The translations under genes and the position numbers were made by a program. This document shows, piece after piece, positions 10,735-22,619 of a DNA stretch of 64,000 nucleotides (position 1 is its first letter; each line of letters begins with the position of its first letter). The stretch is from assembly GCF_050624435.1 (NCBI RefSeq), contig NC_134540.1, positions 25,482,001 through 25,546,000 of the forward strand. The letters are read 5' to 3'. This stretch comes from Tenrec ecaudatus. Lineage: Eukaryota > Chordata > Mammalia > Afrosoricida > Tenrecidae. The notes under the pieces were generated by a model that was given only the letters and a program-made list of their open reading frames with translations, made no database searches and was not told the DNA's origin.

Positions 10735-13012
10735 ATCTTCTTGGTATAGACAATAAGGGCTTCCAGTGCTTCATCAGCTTATTGAACTATTTCAACAGGT
10801 AGTCCATCAATTGCCAAAGCCTTGTTGTTGGCTAATGCCTTCAGTGTAACTTGGATTTCTTCCTTCCATAGGTTTTGGATTGTATATTAACACTGGACAT
10901 GATTGAATGTCCACTACTTATTTTTGCTACAATAAATGTATTTTTTCCCATTTGCTTCTGCTGATTCCTGCATTGTGTAATATATTTCCCATAGAACCTT
11001 CAATATAACAATCTCAAGACTTGATTTTTTTCTTTAGTTCTTTTGGTGTATGATATGTTGAGCTTACTTTTTAATTTTTTGGTTGTTAATCCCAGTTATT
11101 TACACATTTCATTATATTTCACATAGTCTTCTAGAGCTGCCCTTTGAAATGTCTGTTCAGCTCTTTTGACTTGATAACTTCTTCCTTTTGCTTTAATTAC
11201 TCTACAACTAAAAGCAAATTTCAGAATATCTCGTCATACACTTTGATCTTTTCTTTCTTTCACATATTTTTAATTATTTTTATGTTTTTAATATTATCTG
11301 AGGTAGTTAGTTTACTGTGCCAACCTGGCCAATACACATATGTGGGGTTAATTGAAGGGTGGAGAGATAAATGGCTCCGTGAGCCTCACCTTTCTAATTC
11401 TCGGGTCTCTTGCTTTGTGATGGTCGGACCAGGGTGCAGCTGCCTTAGCTAGTTCCCTGCTTCAGCTGGCAAGGCTCACTTCCTACAAGACATCCCTGAG
11501 GAGAACCCACATGCACCTACCCCAATGCAGTCCTGGGTGCTGGAGTAGCCATGTGGAGACCCCTGCCAGCGCTGAGATGCTCACACGTTCACTGACTCAG
11601 CCTTCCTCCTGCAGTTGGCATCATTGTGTGTGTTTTATGAGATGGAGGAGGACTTTGTGGATTGATGTTGAACATGTGGGTTAATGTTGGACTTGAGGGC
11701 TTGGACAGCACTGGATTGGGATATTTCCTTGATGTGCATTAACCTTTATATAAAATTCTCTCTTATATGTGAGTTTCTGTGGATTTGTTTCTCTAAAATA
11801 CCCAGACTAACACATTATCCTACAACTCATAAAGTCTTCAATCATTAGTATTCAACACAAAAAGTTGATCTTAGAAATTCAGTGGAGACATGCTCAATAT
11901 CATATTTTGACTTGTATGCCCTTGTTTTAATTTTCTTCAACTTCAACATGAACTTATTGATAATCTGCTCCACCGTTAGCTCTGGGCCATAGCTTTAACC
12001 ATTGATAGCGAATTTCTCCATTATTTCTTCCCACAGATGTAGTCAATTTGATTTCTGTTTACTCCATTTACAGAAATCCATGTACAACTATAGCCACTTT
12101 TGGTGTTGTTGACAAAAGATATTTGACATAAAGAAGTCATTGGTCTTGCAATATTCTGTTATGACATGGCCATCTTTATTTCTCTCTCTAAGGTTATATT
12201 ATCCAATGACTGTTTCTTCTTTGTTTCCAATGATTATATTCCAATTGCCAATAATCATTAAGGCATGTCAATTTGATGTTTGTTCAGTTTCAGACTAACT
12301 ACATTGGCAAAACTGTCCAATTTCTGCACAACTAGGTTCAGTGATTGGTGCATACATTTGAATGACAGTTATTTTTATTGGATAACCTGGTATGGGGATA
12401 GACAACAGCCTATCACAAACAGCCTTCTACTTCAAGACCGATCTTGAAATGTCCTTTTTAATGATGAATGTATTGTCATTTCATTTGACTGTTATTCCTG
12501 GCATATAAGTCATATGGTTGTCTGATTCAAAATGGACCATAGCAGTTCATTTCACCTCACTCGAATTTTTGATGACTTGCATTTTTCCTAGACTCATCTT
12601 CACATGGTGTAAGTTCCAGTAAATGTTTGCAGCTGTTTCTTCTCATTTCAATCCACACCATCAGCAAACGAAGGTCCCAAAGATATTAGTCCATGCAACT
12701 CATGATGGTAGACTGTACACTACTCAGACTGTGAGTGCCTTGACTACCTGAGTGCATTGTAGTCTGGTACTCTAGCTGACAGTGCGCTGCTGCTCTTCAC
12801 GGGTTTTCAGCGTCTCACAATCTCATTATGCTATCCATAGGTTTTCAGTGGGTAATTCCTCTGAAGTGGACAGCAATTCCATTTCTGTCATCTGATCTTA
12901 GTCTGGTAGCTCTGATGAAACCTGTTCAAATCCGGTCACCCTATTGGCATTTGAAAATCATGGTGACCTAGCTTTCAACATCACAGCAACAAATGCACCA
13001 CCATACTACAAA
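10735..13012 (-). mobile_element. RTE LINE, endonuclease half
   Basis: The longest RTE piece in the window, reading leftwards on the minus strand from the 5' region to the linker before the reverse transcriptase. The APE-type endonuclease is recognisable. A minus-strand stretch IIGNWNIIIGNKE, read near 12215-12255, corresponds to the family's GDWN motif with D replaced by N. Other order-preserving blocks on the top strand include 'cacagatgtagtcaatttga' (about 12034), 'gtcattggtcttgcaatatt' (about 12136) and 'atgtttgcagctgtttcttc' (about 12624). Multiple stops make it non-functional. A solo LTR splits it at 11299-11814, and an L1 3' end replaces its distal half. Confidence 0.88.
11299..11814 (+). 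mobile_element. Solo LTR with 5-bp target duplication
   Basis: A 516-bp element with TG...CA ends (TGAGGTAGTTAG ... GACTAACACA), flanked on both sides by the pentamer TTATC (11294-11298 and 11815-11819). RTE sequence continues on either side, which fixes the boundaries. A 5-bp duplication is typical of class III (ERVL/MaLR-like) LTRs. There is no internal region, so it is a solo LTR left by recombination. The 3' end 'gtttctctaaaatacccaga' is shared in form with the other LTR-like repeats here. Confidence 0.82.
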
Positions 13013-13293
13013 AAAATGACAGAGATATTGTAGAAGTATGGTATTGGCAAAGAATATTGAAAGTATTTTGTACTGCCATCAGCACAAACAACAGTAGATG
13101 TGAGGGTGGTTTGGGGCCTGACATGCTTCCTGCTTTTGTAATTAGGTTTTTGATGTGTTGGGACTAACTGGAACTCTTCCACATCAATGGAGTGTTTTGG
13201 AAGCATCTCAAGCTTCATAGAGTCAACAAAAAACTCCAGAGCAGTTTCTTTTACACGAATTCTCTCTCTAACTCCCACTTTCTGGGGACACAT
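13013..13293. other. Short RTE-like piece and unidentified open frame
   Basis: About 13030-13085 resembles RTE 3' coding sequence on the plus strand (ggtattggcaaagaatattg), opposite to its neighbour. The minus strand is open for 95 codons (13006-13293), with a Lys/Glu/Val-rich composition (for example VRERIRVKETALEFF). It overlaps the RTE-like piece at its C-terminal end, and a stop lies two codons before the Met. A different frame just upstream (about 13380-13435) is also open (DTGMVGGSGESED). I do not recognise a protein. It may be a frameshifted pseudogene or chance. Confidence 0.3.
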
Positions 13294-14039
13294 TACTTAA
13301 GGATAAGCATCCTATGACTCCTAGTTGCCAACATCTTCATCCACCCACATGAATAATCTCTCAATTAGGACAGTGCATTTGATCCTCACTTTCACCACTG
13401 CCACCAACCATGCCAGTGTCACTATTCACAGAGTTCCTGAATCATATATCTTAACTACATAACCTAAACCTTTGTTGTGGTCATTCAATTTTATTTGTTT
13501 ATTCTCACTTTTCAGATTTCTATGTGAAAGTACTAGTTTACACCATACATTAAAACAGTTTATAGGATTTACTTATGTATTTGTTTCTATGATGACATCC
13601 TCAAATATATCAACATTTGTCTTTAAACATTTCTCTATTTAGTAAGTCTGGTGAATAGCACATTAATTTATAGTTCCCTAGAACTATAAATATTCTAGGA
13701 GACATCTCAAATATTTATCGCAAAAAATAGTCGCATTTACAATGATTTTAGATTTTATACCTTAAAATGTCTTGAGGTAATAATTGAGATTTTTCTAGGT
13801 AAAATTCAATTAATCCAATCACTTTATTGTCCATCTTTTCACACAGTTTGAAATAGTTGTTCCTAATGTAACACATTCTCACTTAAAGATAGACCAATTT
13901 CTGCCCTATATCTGTTGGAGAAAAATGTGCTCATCAGTGTCCATAAAAATCCTTCAACTTAGAGAATTGGGTCATATGAACCTATGTGCTTATTTGGTTC
14001 ATCCCATGTTTAATTGATTTTAATGAAAATCTCATATAT
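13294..14039. other. Unique AT-rich sequence
   Basis: No gene or repeat recognised apart from the possible frameshifted coding remnant near 13380-13435 on the minus strand. Confidence 0.4.
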
Positions 14040-14672
14040 TTAAGTGGTTTATGCTTATATATTTGTGTGTCATAGATTTAAATTTTAATTTTTTATCAAG
14101 AACATGGCTCAGACTGTTGTTGGAATGGGTAAGTGCAATCTGAACACGTTCCAAGACGGTAAATCAGCTGTTAGTCTGGAGACTACATCTGACTCAAGTA
14201 GCTTCAGGGGTTGATAAACCCAAGATCACAGGAAGAGAAGTTAGTAGTTCTAATGGCAAATGAAACTGCTATCAGCCTGGCAGATGGCAGACCATGGAAT
14301 ACTTCAAGGATCAGCAGGCAACATAGTAAGTGATTGTCGCTGATGATTGAATTCTAAACCAGATTCAAGATCTAGACCTAAGGAAAACAAAGCAGTCCCT
14401 TTGATAGCAATAGCACTTATGCTGAACACAAGCCAGGCTCCCAGGGGTGTGGCCTTCTAGCTGATTGCATGATCTGAGCTGATCTGAGGAACCGGGCTGC
14501 ACCCCACCTTATTGTCTTATCACGGATGAACAGCTCACTGCAACTCCCATTGCAGAGGAGGTTGTATTGTGCCAGGTCACATTGTACGGGGTTACTAGGT
14601 CTTACCTGCCAAACCACCGAACATCCTAGCCCTGTCAAGTTGAAACAAAACCTATCTATCTCAATGGGTTTC
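14040..14672 (-). mobile_element. LTR-like interspersed repeat
   Basis: Minus-strand copy of the family seen at 6.4 kb. Its start is at the right (complement of gataggttttgtttcaactt), and an AT-rich end lies at the left (tatatatttgtgtgtcatag). Shared blocks such as 'gacctagtaaccccg' on the minus strand align with the 6.4 kb copy. No internal retroviral sequence is attached. Confidence 0.55.
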
Positions 14673-14819
14673 ATGAAGGAGAACGAAACAGAATGGTATT
14701 TCATTCTCTCATTTGTGTGTGCATGTGAGTGTTGTCAATGAAAATGAGCGTTTATTTAGTAGCAACATTTTACACATCTTATTTTGTAAAGTTTTTATTT
14801 TTCCATTAATCTGCAGAAA

Positions 14820-14940
14820 AAGCTCTGGTAGCACAGTTGATTAAACAGTTGGTAGCTGTCCACATGTCCACATGTCAGCAGTTTGAATCCACTATCTATT
14901 CTGTGGGAGGAAGATGAGCCTGTTTGCTACTATAAAACTC
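14820..14940 (+). mobile_element. AfroSINE-type SINE, 5' half
   Basis: tRNA-like head (ctctggtagcacagttgatt) and the B-box-adjacent block 'gtcagcagtttgaatccact', then 'gtgggaggaagatgagcctg'. It contains a small local duplication (ccacatgtccacatgtc). The 3' tail is weak or lost. It lies between two minus-strand LTR-like repeats. Confidence 0.8.
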
Positions 14941-14969
14941 TCTTAGACCAGGTGGACTATAGAAGGAAA

Positions 14970-15363
14970 CCAGTGACATGCATATATGTGTAAGAGAGAA
15001 CTTTATATCAAGAAGTAGCTACATATCAGGAAAACTTTCTAGCCTCATCCAGATCAAGCCCATAAGTTCCACACTAGACCATAAATCCCTCTTCACACTC
15101 ATGCAGGAAGATCACAGACTGGTTGCTGAAAAATCTGATCCATCAAGTGGCAGTGGGAGCATCACAGGGCTAATGCACGTCTCAGCATGGCTTGTCAAGC
15201 GGAAGGTGAAGGAAGAGAGAGGGGGGAAGGTTCCTAAGACTCCCCTTCAGAGAAGATAGCTCCCACAAGGAGGCACCATCAGGCTGAGACCTGATCGACA
15301 GGCTAGACTCCACCCTTATACTTTTATATCTTCAAGTTGACACAAACTTATGTAACTATCACA
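14970..15363 (-). mobile_element. LTR-like interspersed repeat
   Basis: Right end is the complement of TGTGATAGTTACATAAG, followed by the 'tcaacttga' start block. The left end is an AT-rich 'gcatatatgtgtaagagaga' tract. Same family layout as 6.4 and 14.0 kb. A plus-strand 93-codon frame inside it is incidental. Confidence 0.6.
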
Positions 15364-16017
15364 AAAACTATACAGTATCAGAAGCCAAAAGGAGAAGTAG
15401 AAAGTTATGAAATGGAATCAACTTAATGGTCGTGGGTAATGGTGATGGCAATGAGCTTCAGATTATCATTACATTTTGATGTAGTTTATGACTTCAGCTC
15501 ACTGTCATCATAATATTATTTCATAATATTATTTCATGTTAACGTTAGCTTTACCAATGTCTACTGTTTTCTGTATGATATTTTCCTTCGCATTGTAAGA
15601 AAAATACATTTCTAGCAGCTTTGAGAGCAATTATACTTTGTATCCCCCACATATTACATACACCATTACTCACAGTATTGATCTGAAATAAGATTTCTAT
15701 TTTCCCCTGCTGTATAAATCCATTATTGTGGATGATTATGTAAAAAATAATTGGAAGACCCACTGAATGGGTAAACTCTGATCTACTGAAACAATGTTGA
15801 GCATAGTGCATATTTTATTATTTTAGTTTGTATTACTGGGTTAGTTTAGCATGTATGCATCTCTACAACATGAACATCGTTCCTAGACTTAGCAGCCAGA
15901 ATATTTCTTTAGAGATAGTACTTTACATGTATTAAATCAATGTTAGCTCCTAGTTCTTTTGTTTATTCACAATCATTTCAAATAAAAAGTGTACACTTTT
16001 TCCTTGCATTTACATGT
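15364..16017. other. Unique AT-rich sequence
   Basis: No gene recognised. A short SINE-tail-like stretch (gaaatggaatcaacttaatg) occurs near 15409. Nothing else supported. Confidence 0.4.
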
Positions 16018-17240
16018 AGTTGTTAAGTTCTATTGAGTTGGTTCTGATCCCTAGTGACTGTATATGTGCTCCTGCCCCATCCTAATAATTGTTCCCATGC
16101 CCGAGCCCATGGACACAGTCACTGCATCACTCTATTTCCTTGAGAAACGTCCTCTTCTTCGCTGCCTTTACACTTTACTAAACATCATGTCCTTCCCCGG
16201 GAAATGATCTATATTGACAATATGGCCAAAGTATGTAAAACTAGGTCTTGCTGTCCTTGCCTCTCAGGACCACGCTGGCCTTACTTCTGCTGATACAGAT
16301 CCATATGTCCTTTAAGCAGCGCCCGGTACTTTCAATAGTCTTCTCCAGCACCACCATTCAAATGCATCGATTCTTCTAGTCTTCCTTATTCAAGGTCCCA
16401 CTTTCACGTGCATCTAATGCAATGGAGAATACCATGGTTTGAGTCAGGTGCAACTAAGTTCTCATGGAAACATCCTTGTTCTGCAATACTCTGAGGAGGA
16501 CATTTTACCTGCTGATTTACCTAATTTACCAGATGATTTACCTAATTACAGTACATCTTTTGATCTCTTTATTGTTGCTTCCATAAGCGTTGATTGTGGA
16601 CCCAAGTAAGAAAAACTGCTTGACAACCTGACCCTTTTCTACATTTGTCATCCGTTACCTATTGGTCCAGTAGTGAGTATTTTGGTGGTCCTGACATTGA
16701 CCTGTAATCCACACTGAAGGCTACAGGCCTTGGTCTTCATTACAAGTGCTTCGAGTTCTCCCACTCTTAGCAAGCAAGGTTGTGTCATTGGCATATTGTA
16801 GGTTGTTGAAAAGCCTTCATCCAATCCTGATGCCACACTCTTCTTCATATAACCCAGTTTCTCTGGTGGTTTGCTCAATCTACAGATTGGACAAGTACAG
16901 TGAGAGGATACAACCCTGACAACACCTTTCGTGAGTTTACACCAGGCGGTAGGCCCTTGTATTTCCACAGCTGCCTCTCGATCCTTCTACAAGTTGTGCA
17001 TGAGCACAAGCAAGTGCTCCAGAATCCCCATTCTTCTCCAGGACATCCTCAGTTTATCATGGTCCACGACGCCATCAAATGCCTTGGAAAAGGCAATGAA
17101 GCAAAGTAAACTTCTTTCTAATAGCCCCTCCTTTACATCACGATCCATCTGACATCAGCCATCATATCCCTTGTTCCAAGTCCTCTTATTCATCTGGTCT
17201 GAACTACTGGCAGTTCCCTCCCAATATTGTGCTGTTTTTA
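16018..17240 (-). mobile_element. RTE LINE, reverse transcriptase and C-terminal part
   Basis: Reads leftwards through the reverse-transcriptase palm to the 3' end. The longest open piece (16648-16968) contains ELEALVMKTKACSLQCGLQ and TKILTTGPIG, typical of the region after the catalytic site. The catalytic motif itself lies in another frame near 16770-16800 and reads QYANDTTLL where the family has YADD. Frame switches and the D-to-N change make it inactive. No flanking target duplication was resolved. Confidence 0.88.
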
Positions 17241-17489
17241 ACCATGGGTGGATGGCCTTAAGTCACAGGCTACTTGTGTGCTCTCAGTGACAGCACTGAA
17301 GAGTTGGAGCATTCTGCAGGGTCATCTTTCTGGGGAATTTGCCTTTGACTTTACTACCTGGGACCTCATGTTCCTACTTAGCTCAATTCAAGGCCGAGAA
17401 GTCAGTTCAGAGGGTTCTGGATACTGCTTCTTTTCCTTCTTGCTTTCTTTGTTGGAGGAGGGAATTCCAATGGGATGAATGTGATAGAT
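17241..17489. other. Unique sequence
   Basis: No family recognised. A plus-strand 76-codon frame (17248-17478) has no recognisable homology. Confidence 0.35.
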
Positions 17490-17850
17490 TCCTTCAAAAG
17501 AGACAGACTTCTCATGAGTGCTCATTAGGAATACATTTTAAGAAACCTGAAAACTGAGTTGTTGATAAAAAGGCAAAAAAAGTGTCACAGAAAAGTGTCC
17601 CCCCACCTTGACTCCATATGGGCATTTCATTGGGAAACCTCACCACGTTCGTGCTACAGTTCTGCTCTTGAACCTTTAGACTTATGTTTGTCCCTGAACT
17701 CAAAGAACATGGAAGAGAAGTACAACTTGAGTCCTTCACGTTTGGTACAACTGCCGTTCAGATGTTGCACAAAAAATGTGCAGAAATCCTCAAGGAAGAA
17801 TTCTAGAAACAAAAACAACACCACCTGCAGAAGAATGGAGTCATAGAATC
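17490..17850 (+). mobile_element. mariner-like transposase fragment, second type
   Basis: Plus-strand translation in alternating frames gives VPELKEHGREVQLESF and TTAVQMLHKKCAEILKEEF, which match the C-terminal part of mariner transposases after the PDLAPxDFxLF motif. The preceding frame shows a decayed form of that motif (EPLDLCLSLNSK). It differs from the 5.2 kb copy in this region, so it is probably a separate mariner lineage. Terminal repeats not identified. Confidence 0.7.
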
Positions 17851-18101
17851 ATCAAGAAATATTAATTTCACCTTCTGAATTTTCATGCCATGCAGGCTCC
17901 TATGATTTTTATCAATACTTTTATTTGACTTTTACTCATTGTAACAGGTTAAAGTCCAGAATAACAAAAATTTAAAGATTATTATTTCTTAATAAAATCT
18001 GTTAGTGTGTAAAATATTTTTTACAAGATGTCTCTTTCTTGAACCCATGATCATTTATTTATTAAAGAGAAAATACTTTGCTCATTTTTAAGAATGCATT
18101 C
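17851..18101. other. Unique AT-rich sequence
   Basis: Nothing recognised. Confidence 0.4.
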
Positions 18102-18214
18102 TTTTTTTAAAAAACAATTTATTAGGGGCACATACAACTCTTATCACAGTCCATACATATACATACATCAATTGTATAAGGCACATCTGTACATTCTTTG
18201 CCCTAATCATTTTC
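18102..18214 (-). mobile_element. Short L1 3' end
   Basis: T-run then the complement of the L1 3' terminus (ttattaggggcacatacaac, cagtccatacatatac). It is cut at about 110 bp by the T-rich start of the next L1 end. It is an independent copy, or a partial duplication, of the same terminal block that restarts at 18240. Confidence 0.8.
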
Positions 18215-18215
18215 T

Positions 18216-19545
18216 TTTTTTTCTCCTCTTTTCTTTTTTTACATTTTATTAGGGACTCATACAACTCTTATCACAATCCATACATATACATACATCAATT
18301 GTATAAAGCACATCCATACATTCCCTGCCCCAATCATTCTCAAAGCATTTGCTCTCCACTTAAGCCCTTTGCATCAGGTCTTCTTTTTTTTTTTTCCCTC
18401 CCTCCCCGCTCTCCCCTCCCTCAGGTGCCCTTCGTAATTTATACATCGTTATTTTGTAATATCTTGCCCTATCCAGAGTCTCCCTCCCCCCCCCCCCGCC
18501 CCTTCCCTGCCGTCCCTCTCCCAGGAAGGAGGTCACATGTGGATCCTTGTAATCAGTTCCCCCTTTCCAACCCACTCGCCCTCCACTCTCCCAGCATCAC
18601 CCCTCACACCCTTGGTCCTGCAGGTATCATCCACCCTAGATTCCCTGTGCCTCCAGCCCTCATATGTACCAGTGTACAACCTCTGCCCTATCCAGCCCTG
18701 CAAGGTAGAAATCAGATGATGGTAGTTGGGGGAAGGAAGCATCCAGGATCTGAGGGAAAGCTGTGTTCTTCATCGGTACTACCTCACACCCTAATTGACC
18801 CATCTCCTCTCCTGAACCCCTCTGTGAGGGGAACTCCATTGGCCGACACTTGGGCCTTGGGTCACCACTCTGCACTTCCCCCTTCATTCAATATGGTATA
18901 TAGACATATACATACACACATATATATACTATACACACATATATCTTTTTTTTTTTTTGCATGATGCCTTATACCTGGTCCCTTTGGCACCTCGTGATCG
19001 CACTGGCCGGTGTGCTTTTTTGCTTCTGAGCTAGATGGCCGCTTGTTCACCTTCAAGCCTTTAAGACCCCAGACACTATCTCTTTTGATAGCCGGGCACC
19101 ATCAGCTTTCTTTGCCACATTTGCTTATGCACCCATTTTTCTTCAGCGATCCTATCATGGCGGTGTGCAGTCAATGATATGACTTTTTTGTTCTTTGATG
19201 CCTGATAACTGATCCCTTCGGGACCACTCGATCACACAGGTTGGTGTGTTCTTCCATGTGGGCTTTGTTGCTTCTGAGCTAGATGGCTGCTTGTTTATCT
19301 TCAAGCCTTTAAAACCCCACTCACTATCTCTTTTGATAGCCGGGTACCATCAGCTTTCTTCACCACATTTACTTGTTCACCCACTTTGGCTCCAGCTGTT
19401 GTGTCGGGAGAGTGAGCATCATAGAGTTCCAATTTAATAAAAGAAAGTATTCATGAATTGAGGGAGTGTTTGAGTAGGAGCCCAAGGTCCTTCTGCCACC
19501 TTAATGCTTAACTTATAAATATAGACACTTCTCTCAACTAAAACT
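18216..19545 (-). mobile_element. L1 3' UTR with internal tandem duplication
   Basis: Minus-strand copy of the same afrotherian L1 3' UTR, about 1.3 kb. It begins at a T-run, then 'tttattagggactcatacaa', a C-tract near 18484-18500, and the 'agctagatggccgcttgttc' block. That block occurs twice (18963-19137 and 19197-19386), offset by 234 bp. Polypyrimidine-rich on the top strand. A 221-codon open frame on the plus strand (18299-18964) runs antisense to this UTR and is not considered a gene. Confidence 0.85.
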
Positions 19546-19664
19546 TATTTGGGCGTCTGTGGGAGGCACAAATGGCTAAGCCAATGTTCCCAAAGGGGGC
19601 AGTCCAGAGAGGTTGCAGATGCAGAGTACCTGCACTTCACCTTGGACCATGGGCCATGGTGAGC

Positions 19665-19850
19665 TCTGTTGGGCCAATGGGTCACACATTGGTCTCCTAA
19701 CTGCAATGTCAGCAGTTCAAAACCACTAGCTGCTCCTCTGAAGTATAGGAGGGTTTCTCTTCTCCTAGAGTCCCACTCTCAGAGCCCACAGGGCCAATCC
19801 CACCCTGGCCTGTAGGACCACTGGAAGTTGTAATCCATTTGCTGGGGGTG
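19665..19850 (+). mobile_element. AfroSINE-type SINE
   Basis: Head (gtctcctaactgcaatgtca, gcagttcaaaaccactagct) and middle (gctcctctgaagtataggag) are clear. The tail (ctggcctgtaggaccactgg) is diverged. Confidence 0.8.
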
Positions 19851-19954
19851 TGTTTCAGTTCGATGGGCTCTCATGGAAACTATTTCAATTGCCATGGGGA
19901 TGCTGAGAAAATTTTCTGCTTGTTTTTTTGAAAAGGGGGAAATATGCCAAATCA

Positions 19955-20135
19955 GTGTGGGAACCTATGGGTTAAGCTCTTGACTATTACCCAAAGTCTA
20001 GCAGTTCAAACACTCAGAAAAGTACTTTGGTTGACAGACGTGTTGATTTTGCTTCTGAAAGTTCACAGCCCTGAAAACCTCTCCTGCATGTAGGGGACTT
20101 CATGAGTCAGTGGCAACCAAAAGTTAACTTGAGAT
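19955..20135 (+). mobile_element. AfroSINE-type SINE, diverged
   Basis: Head-like 'gggttaagctcttgactatt' and 'gtctagcagttcaaacactc', tail-like 'ttcatgagtcagtggcaacc'. Lies about 100 bp after the previous copy in the same orientation. Confidence 0.7.
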
Positions 20136-22444
20136 GTGATTATTGAAACTAATTTCAGGCCATATCTCTTTTAAACAACAAATAAGAGTATTATAAAAAT
20201 CACCAGCTAATCAATAAATACAATAGAAGAGTAGGGAAAACGTATTATAAAATAAGTGCAGTTTCTGGGTCTGATGATTATCTCCCTCAAAGACTGTATT
20301 TCTGTGTTTCTATTTCTCATGTAGCACATTTATTTTATGATAAGACTTAGTAAAAAATTTTTGGGATGTAAATTTATATTACCGCCGAGGGAACTTGTGT
20401 TTCAGCATTTCCCCTGAGCAAATCTTTTTGTGCTGGACAATATAGTCCATTTTCTAATAAAGCTGATAGGAGCTTGGCCTGCCTGCGAGTTTGGTTCTTT
20501 GTCTTTGGCTGTGTCAATCCAGACAATTAAGATGAAAGTGCATTTACATGAAAGTAGAAAATTGAGATTAAAGAAAGCACTGTTGGCTTTTGTTATCTTA
20601 GTAATATTCTAAATTTTATTTGCTCTAGTTGTCAAGAATAGACCCCATTCCAGGTATTTTTTTTTCCTCACAAAAGTCAGTTCACATGAAAGTGGAGTCA
20701 ATTTATTTAAGAGACAGGAAGAACATAATTGACAGGCCCTGTGGCCCTACAATCTATTTTGTATGCTTGCATGATTTTGTAGGGGCTCTACATTTTGAGT
20801 AGCTTTCTAATGTGTTTGAAGTGGTTGAGGTCATAAGAAACAGCATGGATGGTGGGAGAGTACAGAACTAATAAAAAACTAAACATAATTTCAATGGAAT
20901 GATGACTCCCGAATTATTTCTAAATTCATTCCCATTGATTTTATTTGTCACACAGAATCTACAATTTCATTATGAAATGATTCTGAATTAGAAATCATAA
21001 ATACATAAATATTATATATTTAATGTATATAGTATGTTTTGCTTCTGATATGCACATACAAATATGTGTATACATGAACTATATTCCCAGTCTCCTCCCT
21101 TTCTCTAATATATATATATTCTCTAATACATATATATTAGTGGGGATACATAGATGTATGTATAAATATACATATATACATCTCCACTTACAGAAATCAA
21201 GATTGCATGCATTGTTATATATCATCAAGGCAAAAAGCATTATATATTTTTTATTTGTTTTTAATTTGGTGTCTTACAAATTGGTGTACCAAAGAATGTA
21301 AATTTTAAATCACTATCGAGACAAGTTTCCAGTCTAGCTGCTTGTTGTGAGAAGCCTGGAACTTCGGTTGAGACTGGGACATCTCATCAGAGTACTGATA
21401 GAACTGTCACTGATGATCAGTATCTGATAGATATGCTAGAAGTTGTCCATGAGTTTTCCAAACCTTTTCCTACGAAGTAGACTCTGAAATTTTATTTTTA
21501 AAAAGTTTTAAATCATTTAAATTCTGTCCAACATGTAACATAAGTTTACATTCGTATACAGATCTTTACACACTATACTTTAAAAAAATCTCACTTACAT
21601 ACTTAATATCTAAGTATCTAAGGATCACCAGCCTTCTTCCCTCTCATTTGGTATATTTCTTAAATTAATGATAGACCACTATGCATCAAGGTATAACACT
21701 GATAAAACGAACTGATAATTTGACTTATCTCTTCTCATACTTCTCCCATCATATTAATTGTGGAGACACATTGATGTAACCCCTAAATCAAGGCACACAG
21801 ATAACACTGACACACCTTACTGAAGCCTCTCCTCGTTACTCAATCACCATTGCACCAAGATCAATGAGCCTCAGTGGTGGAGTTGACATTTGCTTTTCAT
21901 GTGGATTCCATGTGCCTATCTATGATGTTCACTTATGTCAAATTCAACTTTCTCTGTCCTCATTGAAGATATTTCTACCAGGCTTGTGGCAGTATATTTG
22001 TGATCTCTTTGTTTACGGGTGTAGCATCTCTACATTGTAATCTGCAGGGGCCACTAGAGTCAATTTCCTAGAAAATAAAACCTAACATGGTATCATCTCA
22101 AACTATCCATAATCTCCCTAATATTTTCACAGATTCCATCGACTTCTAAGTTCATCTTTATTCTCTTATCCTTTTGCTTCTTAAATCTTCATATTTCATG
22201 AGACTCTCCCTTATGTGCTCCATCAGGCAATATACATCTCTTCTGAGATTTTCATGGGATGCCTCTTTATTTCCAATTTATTTGTGAATTTATTTATGTA
22301 GATATTCAATTTTTAAAAGTTATTGGAATTCACAGTACCTCTGTTTATTCCGTCTTTGAAACTGATAAACACATCACTGTGCCAAAAAGAATACACATTG
22401 ACAATTGGGAGATACCAGTCCTTCCCTTTGCTCCAATGTACTGT
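20136..22444. other. Unique AT-rich sequence with microsatellite
   Basis: No gene recognised. 20380-20640 is a complex, repeat-free island noted separately. 21000-21180 is TA-rich with short palindromic TATA runs. About 22060-22250 has weak L2-like wording, too diverged to call. Confidence 0.4.
20380..20640. promoter_or_regulatory. Candidate conserved non-coding island
   Basis: High-complexity repeat-free sequence in an otherwise repeat-rich area. It has several AT-rich homeodomain-like cores and no sustained open frame. The call rests only on composition and the lack of repeats. It may be neutral. Confidence 0.2.
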
Positions 22445-22550
22445 TATGTAAACTGAGGCAAATGACTTCATCCTTCTGAATTACAATATACTCATCTATC
22501 AAATATTATAATAATATATGCCAGACATATTGTTCTTACAGGAATCCAAT
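22445..22550 (-). mobile_element. MIR fragment
   Basis: Top strand 'aaactgaggcaaatgacttc', 'atactcatctatcaaatatt' follows the complement order of the MIR core (asking-for-a-decrease wording of cacttaac...cctcatctgtaaaatg). Diverged, as expected for MIR. Confidence 0.5.
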
Positions 22551-22619
22551 AACATAATTAACAAAAAGAATTTTTGTAATTTAGAAAAATATTATACAAA
22601 GACAAAGAGCTCATGAGTG

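Noticed and set aside
18299-18964. Plus-strand open frame of 221 codons, the longest in the window
   Set aside because: It runs antisense through an L1 3' UTR, is Pro/Ser-rich because of the pyrimidine-rich strand, and has no domain. Long frames are expected where stops are depleted by composition.
22060-22250. L2 fragment
   Set aside because: Only loose pyrimidine-rich similarity. Too diverged to support by eye.
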